A stretch of DNA of 33,315 nucleotides from Pirellulales bacterium (lineage in GTDB: Bacteria; Planctomycetota; Planctomycetia; Pirellulales; Lacipirellulaceae). The position numbers were made by a program, and so were the translations under genes. Below, piece by piece: positions 16,606 to 24,050 of the stretch (within the stretch, counting starts at the first letter, position 1; the number at the start of each line of letters is the position of its first letter). Under the pieces are notes generated by a model that ran no database searches, had not been told where the DNA came from, and worked only from the letters and a program-made list of their open reading frames with translations. The DNA lies in the NCBI GenBank assembly GCA_022448345.1, contig JAKVCB010000015.1:14117-47431 (forward strand), given 5' to 3'.

Positions 16606-17003
16606 CACCGATTGGCCCAGCATTGCTTCCAAAAACCGTCATCGCGATCTTCAAATTCTGAATGTTGTGATGATAACCAAGCAGTTACCCCGCCTTGGTC
16701 GTTACGATCGCACCACGCAAACGGGCGGGGAATTTCATCGTCAGCCAGCGATATTTTACGAAGTTTGCGTCCGGCTTTTTTGGGCTGGTCATCGTTGCTC
16801 AGACGCGAGCATTGTCAAGTTTGCGAGCGAAATCGTATGAAATTCAGCGGCGAAGCGGGTTCAAGAGAACCCGCTTCGCCGTTTGGCATTTGTGTTGGAT
16901 GGGGGCAAGCGGCCCATTTTTCGGGCACCTTGGAACCAGGTTACGGATGCTTCCAAGGGTGGACCAACTCGATTGACCGCTTATTGCCAGTTCAGCAATT
17001 CGA
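16606..17003. other. Convergent intergenic region, 398 bases
   Basis: Between the stops of the charged protein gene (+) and the 82-residue gene (-). Apart from the 15-bp hairpin at 16848-16881 (separate entry), I see no credible coding frame: frames on both strands are antisense or cross the hairpin, with no ribosome binding site. Confidence 0.5.
16848..16881. terminator. Perfect 15-bp hairpin between convergent genes
   Basis: CGGCGAAGCGGGTTC at 16848-16862 is the exact reverse complement of 16867-16881, with a four-base AAGA loop. It is followed on the plus strand by GTTTGGCATTTGTGTT. The placement between two convergent genes, GC-rich stem and short loop fit a bidirectional transcription terminator; the T-tract is poor, so Rho-assisted or mRNA 3'-end-stabilising roles are alternatives. 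Confidence 0.7.
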
Positions 17004-17252
17004 CTACGATGTGACATCGCAAAAGATGTCGCGGAGTTCGCTGGCTGAAACTTCATCGAGTTGTTTACCTCGATCGTCAAGCTGCTCGTTCACCTTGATG
17101 ACGGTCTCTTGCATGCGACCATGAGTTTCTTCGCAGCCGCCCGCCAGGATGAAATTTTTGCCGCGTGTTACCCGTTTGGTTTCATCGGTTGCGTCGAATG
17201 CAACACCAAGAAGGCCGGCCTTGGGAGAGTTTGGACTATTGTTCGTGCGCAT
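17004..17252 (-). CDS. Small conserved-looking protein of unknown function
   Basis: An 82-residue soluble protein. The sequence has a coherent folded character, with LLGVAFDATDETKRVTRG at 14-31, then NFILAGGCEETHGRMQETVI and a C-terminal amphipathic helix (KQLDEVSASELRDIF). I believe similar short proteins occur in planctomycetes, but I know no function. It lies 97 bases downstream of the FHA-domain gene on the same strand and could be co-transcribed. The ATG at 17252 has no strong Shine-Dalgarno, which tempers the start call. It has no membrane segment, metal motif or DNA-binding motif. The gene is real with fair probability because the frame is free of the Arg/Ser/Pro bias of the shadow frames around it. 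Confidence 0.7.
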   Translation of the reverse strand: MRTNNSPNSPKAGLLGVAFDATDETKRVTRGKNFILAGGCEETHGRMQETVIKVNEQLDDRGKQLDEVSASELRDIFCDVTS

Positions 17253-17349
17253 CGGATTAAATGCAGTTCATTTTGTTAGAGATCATGGGTTCATCGATAG
17301 GAACGGATACCATGTTGGCTATCGATTTATAACTTGACTGGTGGATGCA

Positions 17350-18180
17350 TTATCTTCGGCGAGTCATTTCCCGCAGGATTTCTGCCGCTGCTTCACAGCT
17401 ATCCTTGGATTTATCCTTGGGAAGTGTAGGAAGTTTTCCCGGCTTGGCATGCGAAGGCGCCGTTTTTCCCTTGGTACCAAAAAGAGACGTCCAGCTTTTT
17501 TGTTGCGAATCGGATTCTTGCACCTCTTCGGCAGTTGCTGGCATCTCTTCACCGGCTACGGAGCTTTCTGGAGAGGACTCTTCGTGACTTGGATTTTCCC
17601 CTTCTTCAAGTTCCCCTTTGTCGGTGTCATTGGCTTCACCGAGAACAGGGGGCACTGCGGTGGTTTCGTTCACTTTAAAGCTTATCGTATCTCGCATCGG
17701 ATTGGTACTGGGATGGTTTTCCAGTAACCAATGGCTGATGTCATCCTCCAAGCTATTTGCGCCAGTTGGGTCAGCTGTACGAGCTGCCACGTCGGCCACG
17801 TCTTTGACGGGAGGGCGTTTCTTATGCTTTAGCCCGTGTGAATTGTTTTTGGCACTTGTCCCCGGAGCTGTTTTCTCGATGGTGGTTTTCGTGGAATCGA
17901 TGCGAAATCTCAGTGGTCCAATTCGGATTTCGTCGCCATCTTTTAAGGGAGTTGGTTCCTTGATCCGCTGATCATTCAGGAAGGTGCCATTACGGCTTCC
18001 TAAATCAGATGCCGACCAGCCAGTCTCGGTTCGCACAATGGAGCAGTGGCGGCGACTTATGGCGTCGCTACCAGCTCTCAAAGTGCATTCACTGGACCTG
18101 CCAATAATGAACTCATCCCTCTTGAGCGGAATACTCTTCCCCTGTTTGGCCCCCGCTAATACCGTAAGTTGAAATTCCAT
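17350..18180 (-). CDS. FHA-domain protein with disordered acidic C-terminal region
   Basis: A 276-residue protein. Residues 1-95 are a forkhead-associated domain, which binds phosphothreonine peptides: GRSSEC at 27-32, SRRH at 42-45, and DLGSRNGTFLN at 59-69, all the key loop residues being present (Gly27, Arg28, Ser42, His45, Asn64). The rest is low-complexity: a basic region (KHKKRPPVKD), a serine/glutamate-rich stretch (ELEEGENPSHEESSPESS) and a lysine-rich tail ending EAAAEILREMTRRR. The ATG at 18180 begins the domain directly (MEFQLTVLAG); the frame is open 24 codons further upstream without homology value. FHA proteins act in Ser/Thr kinase signalling; no kinase is in the window. The partner is unknown. 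Confidence 0.9.
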   Translation of the reverse strand: MEFQLTVLAGAKQGKSIPLKRDEFIIGRSSECTLRAGSDAISRRHCSIVRTETGWSASDLGSRNGTFLNDQRIKEPTPLKDGDEIRIGPLRFRIDSTKTTIEKTAPGTSAKNNSHGLKHKKRPPVKDVADVAARTADPTGANSLEDDISHWLLENHPSTNPMRDTISFKVNETTAVPPVLGEANDTDKGELEEGENPSHEESSPESSVAGEEMPATAEEVQESDSQQKSWTSLFGTKGKTAPSHAKPGKLPTLPKDKSKDSCEAAAEILREMTRRR

Positions 18181-18593
18181 TCGCTTGTCTGCCTTGCTGA
18201 TGGTATGGCCCGACAACCCGACCGCGCAAACCCCGCGCGCCCGAGAAGACAAACGAAGAATGGCTGGTTTAGAATCAAGGACCCCACGACCAATTCAGTC
18301 TTGTGATCCGATATAAAGAGTGATGATCAGCCTTCCTCGTGATAAGACTCTCCTCGTAATAGCATTTTGAAGCGGAACTGTAGTTATCAAATAAGACGAG
18401 TAAAAAATGTCTCTCCCCTGATTTTAATGAGCGGATTCCGAAAATCCCATACCCTTTTAAGGGGTTTGTCCGATTTGAGAGGGGTATCTTTGAGTTGGTT
18501 CAATGAACTTACCATTGGCGATTTGTGCCTTGTGGTCCCCATAGGGGCCATTTGGCCTGTTTTCGGTAAGTTTTAGGCTAGGAGGCGGGGGTA
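18181..18593. other. Intergenic gap, 413 bases
   Basis: Between the end of the glycine cleavage operon and the FHA gene, both minus strand. It should contain the FHA promoter and the operon terminator. A GC-rich hairpin lies at 18533-18550 (separate entry). A 69-codon plus frame at 18367-18576 has a start without ribosome binding site and no domain, so it is not called. Confidence 0.45.
18533..18550 (-). terminator. Possible terminator of the glycine cleavage operon
   Basis: On the minus strand, TGGCCCCTATGGGGACCA can fold with CCCC/GGGG and TGG/CCA arms around a TAT loop and one bulged A, starting 44 bases after the last gene's stop. There is no T-tract on the minus strand, so the call is weak. 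Confidence 0.3.
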
Positions 18594-19379
18594 TTAACGC
18601 CGTTTTAGCCAGGTTTCGGTCCCATATTTTGACGTTACAAGCGAGTTTGCTCCGCTTTCAAGCAAATGGGTGGATTCGAAGACTTCTACTTTGTTAGAGG
18701 GTATCGCAAGTGCTGTGGGGAGAAGATTCTGCAATCGTCCTGTCAGCGTGTGCGCATCTGTTTGAATCTTCGATAATTCTGTCAATCCGGGTAGTTCTGG
18801 GGCAGCTGGGGAACGGGCGAGCAGAATACTGCCATGTTGCAAAATGGCTCCTCGCCGTCGCCGCTGAGCACTTCCAACAACCTTGTGTTGGGTGCCATTG
18901 GAGTGACCAAAAACTACGTCGCCGCGCGACCGTCGCTGAAAACAAAGAAAAGGTTCTTCCGTTTGTGAATATTGCGAATTTTTCTGCCAGAGTGTCAGCG
19001 GTTGTATTGATGTTTCCTCTTCCAACATCGCCTCAATGATGACTTGGTGGACTGCAAAGTAGAGCTGCTGATTGTCGCGAGCGAGCGGATGTGCGGGAGG
19101 AACTGCGAGACTGTAGGTGAGTTCATGGTCGTGGAGAATTGCCCCGCCACCGGTTTGGCGGCGGACGACTGCGCAGGCAGAGCTTGCTTTATGAAGATGG
19201 CGATCGGCATGTTGCTGGAAGTAGCCGATGGACAAAGTCGGCTCGTTCCACTGGTAAAATCGCAGTATGATCCGGTTGTGCTCAACTACATGGTTCAGCA
19301 GCAACTCATCGATGGCCATATTGCAGGGGCCGGGCAATGGCGGATCGATAATCAATTGTAGGCAAGAAGACTTACTCAC
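18594..19379 (-). CDS. LipM/LplA-like lipoate or octanoyl transferase
   Basis: A 261-residue member of the biotin/lipoyl protein ligase (BPL/LplA/LipB) fold. Landmarks are RRQTGGGAILHDHELTYS at 73-90, the GxKVVGSAQRR block (Lys166 and GSAQ at 169-172), and QHGSILL at 181-187. Cys146 in FLCFQ lies at the place of the catalytic cysteine of LipM-type octanoyltransferases, and no long C-terminal LplA accessory domain is present, so octanoyl transfer from ACP to the GcvH lysine is more likely than ATP-dependent lipoate ligation. As last gene of the gcv operon, 63 bases after gcvPB, it presumably modifies the H protein encoded upstream. Lipoyl synthase LipA is not in the window. Confidence 0.85.
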   Translation of the reverse strand: MSKSSCLQLIIDPPLPGPCNMAIDELLLNHVVEHNRIILRFYQWNEPTLSIGYFQQHADRHLHKASSACAVVRRQTGGGAILHDHELTYSLAVPPAHPLARDNQQLYFAVHQVIIEAMLEEETSIQPLTLWQKNSQYSQTEEPFLCFQRRSRGDVVFGHSNGTQHKVVGSAQRRRRGAILQHGSILLARSPAAPELPGLTELSKIQTDAHTLTGRLQNLLPTALAIPSNKVEVFESTHLLESGANSLVTSKYGTETWLKRR

Positions 19380-19442
19380 CTGATACCGTGTTGTACGGGT
19401 TGGGCCGCAGGGCGAGATAGAACATCCAATTTTCCAGCGGGA

Positions 19443-20921
19443 TTAATCCGCCAGATGACAGAGCACAGGTTGTCTGGCCGCCTGAACTTCATCGGGGCGA
19501 CTCACGGGTGTAGTATGCGGCGCGTCATGCAACAGGTCGGGGTCTTCTTCGGTAATACGAAAGAGCGTTTCGGCAAAGGCGTCGAGTGTTTCTTTACTTT
19601 CTGTTTCAGTCGGCTCTACCATGATCGCCTCCTTGACAGATAGCGGGAAATAGACAGTCGGGGCGTGAAATCCATAATCAAGGAGCCGCTTGGCCACATC
19701 CATTGCCGTAACCTCTTTATCGTGTTTGAGGGTTTGTGCCGAAGCCACAAACTCATGCATGCAACGGTGTCCCTGCGGGACGGGCAAAAAATGTTTGACT
19801 CGGCTGAGCAGGTAATTGGCATTGAGTACGGCATTCTCGCTCACCTGGCGAAGGCCCTCGGGCCCATGAGTACGAATGTAGCAATAGGCTCGCAGCAGCA
19901 CGCCGACATTACCAAAAAATGTTCTCACTCGACCGATCGATTGCGGTCGCTCGAAATCAAGATAATAACGTGCAGCTTCCCCTGCTTCCTGATCGCGAAC
20001 GACTACAGGTGAGGGAAGATAGGGAGCAAGTTTTTCGACGACGCAAATGGGACCGGCTCCCGGACCACCACCTCCGTGAGGTCCACTGAAGGTCTTGTGT
20101 GGATTGAAGTGTTGCATATCAACACCTTCACCGCCCCAATCTCCAGGCCGGGTAATCCCAAGGATTGCGTTCATGTTCGCACCATCCAAATATACCAATC
20201 CTCCGGCGCCATGAACGGCTGTAATCATTTCTTGAATTTGCGGTTCAAAGATCCCGACCGTATTGGGATTAGTAATCATCAAAACGGCGACTCTTTCATC
20301 CAGTTTGCGATGGAAGTCTTCCTGGTCGACGGTTCCGTCTGGAGTTGTTTTGACGGTGACGGCTTTAAAGCCTGCCATGGAAGCACTTGCCGGATTGGTG
20401 CCGTGTGCACTATCGGGAACAAGAACTCGGTTGCGTTTTTCATCGATATCGCGGAAATAGGCGGCGGCTACCCAGAGCGCGGTGAGTTCTCCATGAGCAC
20501 CCGCTGCCGGCTGCAAGCAACAGGCGTCGAGTCCCGAAATTTCTTGCAGATAGGTTTGCATTTCATAGAGGACGTGCAACATGCCTTGGAGTGTTTCGGC
20601 AGGTTGATAGGGATGCAGGTCGGCAAAAGTCGGCATGGCAGCCGCCCGTTCGTTCCGCTTGGGATTGTATTTCATCGTACAACTGCCGAGCGGATAAAAG
20701 TGCGTGTCAACACTCATATTGCGTTGCGACAAGTTGATAAAGTGCCTGATAACCTGGGGTTCCGACAGTTCGGGTAGCGGAGGGGGAGTACTAGCCAGCG
20801 AATTTTCAGGTAGGAGTTGTTCAGGCGGTTGTGCCGGCACGTCACAGGCAGGCAGTTGCATGGCCCGGCGTCCAGGCTGGGAGAGTTCAAAGAGTAACTT
20901 GGTGTCGCGAATGTTACGCAT
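19443..20921 (-). CDS. gcvPB: Glycine dehydrogenase (decarboxylating) subunit 2
   Basis: A 492-residue P-protein beta subunit of the glycine cleavage system, usual length about 480-500. With GcvPA it decarboxylates glycine using PLP and loads the aminomethyl group on lipoyl-GcvH. Visible signatures include SVDTHFYPLGSCTMKYNPK near 70-88, QPAAGAHGELTAL at about 137-149, and NPHKTFSGPHGGGGPGAG with Lys276 as the PLP Schiff-base lysine. The C-terminal tail after HDAPHTTPVSRPDEV is short and uninformative. It follows gcvPA with a 51-base gap on the same strand. Confidence 0.96.
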   Translation of the reverse strand: MRNIRDTKLLFELSQPGRRAMQLPACDVPAQPPEQLLPENSLASTPPPLPELSEPQVIRHFINLSQRNMSVDTHFYPLGSCTMKYNPKRNERAAAMPTFADLHPYQPAETLQGMLHVLYEMQTYLQEISGLDACCLQPAAGAHGELTALWVAAAYFRDIDEKRNRVLVPDSAHGTNPASASMAGFKAVTVKTTPDGTVDQEDFHRKLDERVAVLMITNPNTVGIFEPQIQEMITAVHGAGGLVYLDGANMNAILGITRPGDWGGEGVDMQHFNPHKTFSGPHGGGGPGAGPICVVEKLAPYLPSPVVVRDQEAGEAARYYLDFERPQSIGRVRTFFGNVGVLLRAYCYIRTHGPEGLRQVSENAVLNANYLLSRVKHFLPVPQGHRCMHEFVASAQTLKHDKEVTAMDVAKRLLDYGFHAPTVYFPLSVKEAIMVEPTETESKETLDAFAETLFRITEEDPDLLHDAPHTTPVSRPDEVQAARQPVLCHLAD

Positions 20922-20972
20922 GATGCTTAATCAAGATACTTGGTTAAAAGAATTCCGGAAATGCATCCGTGT

Positions 20973-22358
20973 TCAGCTAATCGATGTGGTCACTGCATTA
21001 GTTGCGCCAATCAAGGCATCGACGAGTCCGTCGATTTCAGTTTTGGTTCGCTTTTCGGTAACAGCTACGAGAAAACAATCAGCCTTCTCGGGATACCATG
21101 GGGCGAGAGGAATTCCTGCAAGGTAGCCAGCAGCGAGAGATGTTTCCATCAATTCATCGACATTTGCCTTCCGATCGCGGATGACGAATTCTTTGAACGT
21201 TGGCTCTGGAAATGCCATTTCAAAACGTTCGTGTTGGCAAAGTTGCTCCGCTGCGTAACGAGATTTTTGAAGACAAAGATTTGCCGTTTCCCGCAGTCCT
21301 TGGGGACCGAGTAACGACAAATGGGCGGTAGCTCGCAACGCGAACAGTCCCTGGTTTGTGCAGACATTACTGGTTGCTTTTTCGCGACGTATATGTTGTT
21401 CGCGGGTTTGTAGTGTGAGTACATAGCATGGATTACCTCGACGATCGACCGTTTTACCGACAATTCGGCCAGGCATTCGTCGCACCAGATTTTCGCGGCA
21501 TGCCATGATCCCCAGGAACGGGCCTCCATACGACATAGGAGTTCCCAGGGTATGCCCTTCGGCGACGGCAATATCTGCACCTTCTCCTGGAGCTGCCCAA
21601 TCCCCTGGCCGCTCCAGGAGTCCCAGGCTAATTGGGTCAAACACTCCGACCAGCAAGGCACCTGCCTGGTGCGTGGTTTGGACGACCGAACTGGCATCTT
21701 CAAGGCAGCCAAAAAAATTGGGTTGTTGTAGCACGACACAGGCCGTTTGATCATCAACGTGGGCAGAGAGGTCGTCGGGCTGGAGTATGCCTGATGGTGT
21801 GGCGATGGTTTCGACAGCAACACCCAGGTTTTCAACATACGTCGCAATTGTTTGTCGATATTCGGGATGCAGCGTTTCGGGGACGACCACTTTTCCGTAT
21901 CGACGGGTGTTGGCAATCGCCATCAAGACGGCTTCAGCAGTTGCGCTTCCTCCGTCATAGAGACTGGCGTTGCTGATATCGAGTCCAGTCATGCGTGTCA
22001 TCAACGATTGGTATTCGAAAATGACCTGAAGATTTCCTTGGCTGACCTCGGGTTGGTAGGGTGTATACGACGTGTAAAACTCGCTGCGTGAGCCAATAGT
22101 ATCAACAGCAGCGGGTATAAAATGGTCGTAACACCCTCCCCCCAGGAAGCAAATCTTTTGTCCTGCGTGTTGGTTTCCCTTGGCCAATTCTCGAAGATGC
22201 TGGTCGAGTTCAAGTTCCGAGAGTGCCGGCGGTAATTGCAACGGGTGTTCGAGCTTAAGTTCTTCTGGAATGGGTTCAAACAATTCGTCAAGCGAGTGCG
22301 CACCAATCGCCTCGAGCATTGCCTGCTGGTTTTCAGGTGTGTTGTAGATAAAAGCCAT
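20973..22358 (-). CDS. gcvPA: Glycine dehydrogenase (decarboxylating) subunit 1
   Basis: A 461-residue P-protein alpha subunit, typical length about 440-470. It starts MAFIYNTPENQQAMLEAIG, where the TP(x)nMLxxIG motif is typical of the N-terminus, and contains FLGGGCYDHFIPAAVD, SEFYTSYTPYQPEVSQG and SLYDGGSATAEA, all characteristic of GcvPA. The subunit pairs with GcvPB to make the active enzyme; the split form is common in Gram-positives, archaea and planctomycetes, in contrast to the single long GcvP of E. coli. Its ATG lies 15 bases after the gcvH stop, supporting tight operon coupling. Confidence 0.96.
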   Translation of the reverse strand: MAFIYNTPENQQAMLEAIGAHSLDELFEPIPEELKLEHPLQLPPALSELELDQHLRELAKGNQHAGQKICFLGGGCYDHFIPAAVDTIGSRSEFYTSYTPYQPEVSQGNLQVIFEYQSLMTRMTGLDISNASLYDGGSATAEAVLMAIANTRRYGKVVVPETLHPEYRQTIATYVENLGVAVETIATPSGILQPDDLSAHVDDQTACVVLQQPNFFGCLEDASSVVQTTHQAGALLVGVFDPISLGLLERPGDWAAPGEGADIAVAEGHTLGTPMSYGGPFLGIMACRENLVRRMPGRIVGKTVDRRGNPCYVLTLQTREQHIRREKATSNVCTNQGLFALRATAHLSLLGPQGLRETANLCLQKSRYAAEQLCQHERFEMAFPEPTFKEFVIRDRKANVDELMETSLAAGYLAGIPLAPWYPEKADCFLVAVTEKRTKTEIDGLVDALIGATNAVTTSIS

Positions 22359-22373
22359 TGCAGTTGAGGGAGC

Positions 22374-22772
22374 CTAATGTGCTTCCTCTTCACATTGTTT
22401 TTGATACGACTCGAAATCGAGCAGGTCGTCCAGAGTTGCCTCATCCGACAGCTTGATTTTCGCAATCCAACCGTTGCCGTAGGGGTCGCTGCTCAGCAAT
22501 TCGAGGGTATCGGGAAGGGTTTCGTTGACAGCGACCACGGTTCCCGCAACAGGAGCATAAACGTCGCTGACAGCTTTGACCGATTCGACTTCACAAAAAG
22601 ATTCATCCATATTTACTGCCCGGCCAACCTCGGGTAATTCGATAAAGACCAGGTCGGTGAGGGCTTCGACGGCAAACGCGCTGATGCCAACGGTGGCAAT
22701 AGTTTGCCCCTCGTTTTCCGAGATCGATACCCATTCGTGGGTCTTGGCAAATTTCAATTCCTCAGGATTCAT
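22374..22772 (-). CDS. gcvH: Glycine cleavage system H protein
   Basis: A 132-residue lipoyl carrier, typical length about 125-130. The lipoylation site is Lys66 in EVESVKAVSD, and the N-terminus KFAKTHEWVSI is the family's usual opening. The frame is open 27 codons further upstream, but the ATG at 22772 with GGAG about 10 bases before it gives the normal length. GcvH shuttles the aminomethyl group from the P subunits to GcvT and is reoxidised by dihydrolipoamide dehydrogenase, which is not encoded here. It starts 70 bases after gcvT. Confidence 0.96.
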   Translation of the reverse strand: MNPEELKFAKTHEWVSISENEGQTIATVGISAFAVEALTDLVFIELPEVGRAVNMDESFCEVESVKAVSDVYAPVAGTVVAVNETLPDTLELLSSDPYGNGWIAKIKLSDEATLDDLLDFESYQKQCEEEAH

Positions 22773-22842
22773 AGTCCCAATCTCCAGGGAGTACAGGATG
22801 TTTTGTTGGGGGAAGGTTATTTGGCGGCCGTCGGAAGGACTT

Positions 22843-23961
22843 TCACTTGGCACGTTGATAGAAAGGAAGGGGAATAATGTTTGCTGGGTAGGATTTACCC
22901 CGAATTTCGATCGAAAGGAGTGGATCGACGGGGACTAATGACGAGGCGATATATCCCATGGCAATCGGCTTTTTTAGTGTTGGTGAAAAGGTTCCGCTGG
23001 TAACCTCACCAATCGTTTGGTCCTGGTACCTGATCGGGTTGCCTTCTCGCGCGACCCGTTTGCCAGCCAACTGCAGGCCGACTCGTTGGGGCAGTGTTTT
23101 GTCACCCAGCGATTCTTCGATCGCCTCCCGACCGATAAAATCGCGTTCGCCCAAAGTTACTGCAAACTCGAGCCCTGCTTGTATTGGGTTGATATTTTCC
23201 GCCAGTTCATGGCCGTACAGTGGCATTGCTGCCTCAAGTCGGAGGGTATCGCGGGCGCCAAGACCGCAAGCCCGGAGACCTTCATCTTCTGCCTGTACAA
23301 AAAGTGTTTCCCAGATTTTAGTGGCCGCAGTGGCGTCGCAGATGATTTCTCCACCATCCTCTCCGGTGTAACCAGTTCGGCTGAGATGGCATGGTTGGCC
23401 ACAAACACTTCCGGTAGTGCCACGGTAATATTTCATACTACTGAGCAGCCCGTTGCTGCAAGAGTCAATCAGTGCAACAGCACGAGGACCTTGCACGGCG
23501 ATCATGGCGGTACATGTTGTGTCGTCGGTAACGCGGGCTTGAAATTCGATAACACGGTCTTTCAACCAATCGACGATTTTGACGCGGTTGCTGGCGTTGA
23601 CGACTAACCTGAATTCGGGCCCCTGTTCCGACTTTGTGAGAAAATAAACAAGCACGTCGTCGAGGATTCCCCCGGTGGCGTCGCACACGAGCGCGTAGCG
23701 GATTTGACCTGGTCTCATATCGGCGACTTGCCGCGAGAGCAGGCAGTCGAGAAACTTTGCCGCGTCCGGACCGGTGACCTTTAAACGTCCCATGTGGGAA
23801 ATGTCGAACATGCCCGCTTGCTGGCGCGTTGCATGATGTTCTTCAACGATCGACGTGTATTGGACCGGCATCGACCAGCCAGCGAAGTCCACCATCCGGC
23901 CGTGGTGAGCGACATGCCAGTCATTGAGAGGCGTCCGTGCGAGCTGTGTAGTGGCATTCAT
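22843..23961 (-). CDS. gcvT: Glycine cleavage system T protein (aminomethyltransferase)
   Basis: A 372-residue tetrahydrofolate-dependent aminomethyltransferase, usual length about 360-375. It releases ammonia and makes 5,10-methylene-THF from aminomethyl-GcvH. Signatures are HGRMVDFAGWSMPVQY near 20-35, FDISHMGRLKVTGPDA, and the C-terminal block with LSRTGYTGEDGGE and ARDTLRLEAAMPLYGHE. I place the start at ATG 23961 (MNATTQLARTPLNDWHV); the same frame is open for over 130 codons upstream through antisense of rnr, and an alternative ATG at 23994 lies inside the structured leader. There is no good Shine-Dalgarno. It heads the gcv operon, with 88 bases after the rnr stop. Confidence 0.95.
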   Translation of the reverse strand: MNATTQLARTPLNDWHVAHHGRMVDFAGWSMPVQYTSIVEEHHATRQQAGMFDISHMGRLKVTGPDAAKFLDCLLSRQVADMRPGQIRYALVCDATGGILDDVLVYFLTKSEQGPEFRLVVNASNRVKIVDWLKDRVIEFQARVTDDTTCTAMIAVQGPRAVALIDSCSNGLLSSMKYYRGTTGSVCGQPCHLSRTGYTGEDGGEIICDATAATKIWETLFVQAEDEGLRACGLGARDTLRLEAAMPLYGHELAENINPIQAGLEFAVTLGERDFIGREAIEESLGDKTLPQRVGLQLAGKRVAREGNPIRYQDQTIGEVTSGTFSPTLKKPIAMGYIASSLVPVDPLLSIEIRGKSYPANIIPLPFYQRAK

Positions 23962-23970
23962 AGAGTTTTC

Positions 23971-24050
23971 ACAGAGAGCAGTAGTCCCCCCCATTCTATG
24001 GCAATTGTTCTGAACGACTAGGGGGGTAGAATTATTGACTACATCTCTGT
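23971..24050 (-). promoter_or_regulatory. Structured leader between rnr and gcvT with pseudoknot-ordered helices
   Basis: Read as minus-strand RNA, ACAGAGA (24050-24044) pairs perfectly with UCUCUGU (23977-23971), and GUAGUC (24042-24037) pairs with GACUAC (23986-23981), forming a 13-bp outer stem with a small internal loop. Inside, AUUCUA (24032-24027) is complementary to UAGAAU (23998-23993), and CCCCCC (24026-24021) to the G-run at 23992-23987. The order is A, B, A', B', so the inner helices either form a pseudoknot or exclude one another. The element ends nine bases before the gcvT ATG. It has no U-tract, and does not look to me like the known glycine riboswitch. Pairing is seen directly; regulation is inferred. 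Confidence 0.45.

Noticed and set aside
18367-18576. 69-codon plus-strand ORF in the gap before the FHA gene.
   Set aside because: No ribosome binding site or conserved feature, and it crosses the hairpin at 18533-18550.
23971-24050. Idea that the gcvT leader is a canonical glycine riboswitch.
   Set aside because: It is too short for the usual tandem aptamer and I do not see the conserved glycine-binding core; it is kept only as an unclassified structured element.
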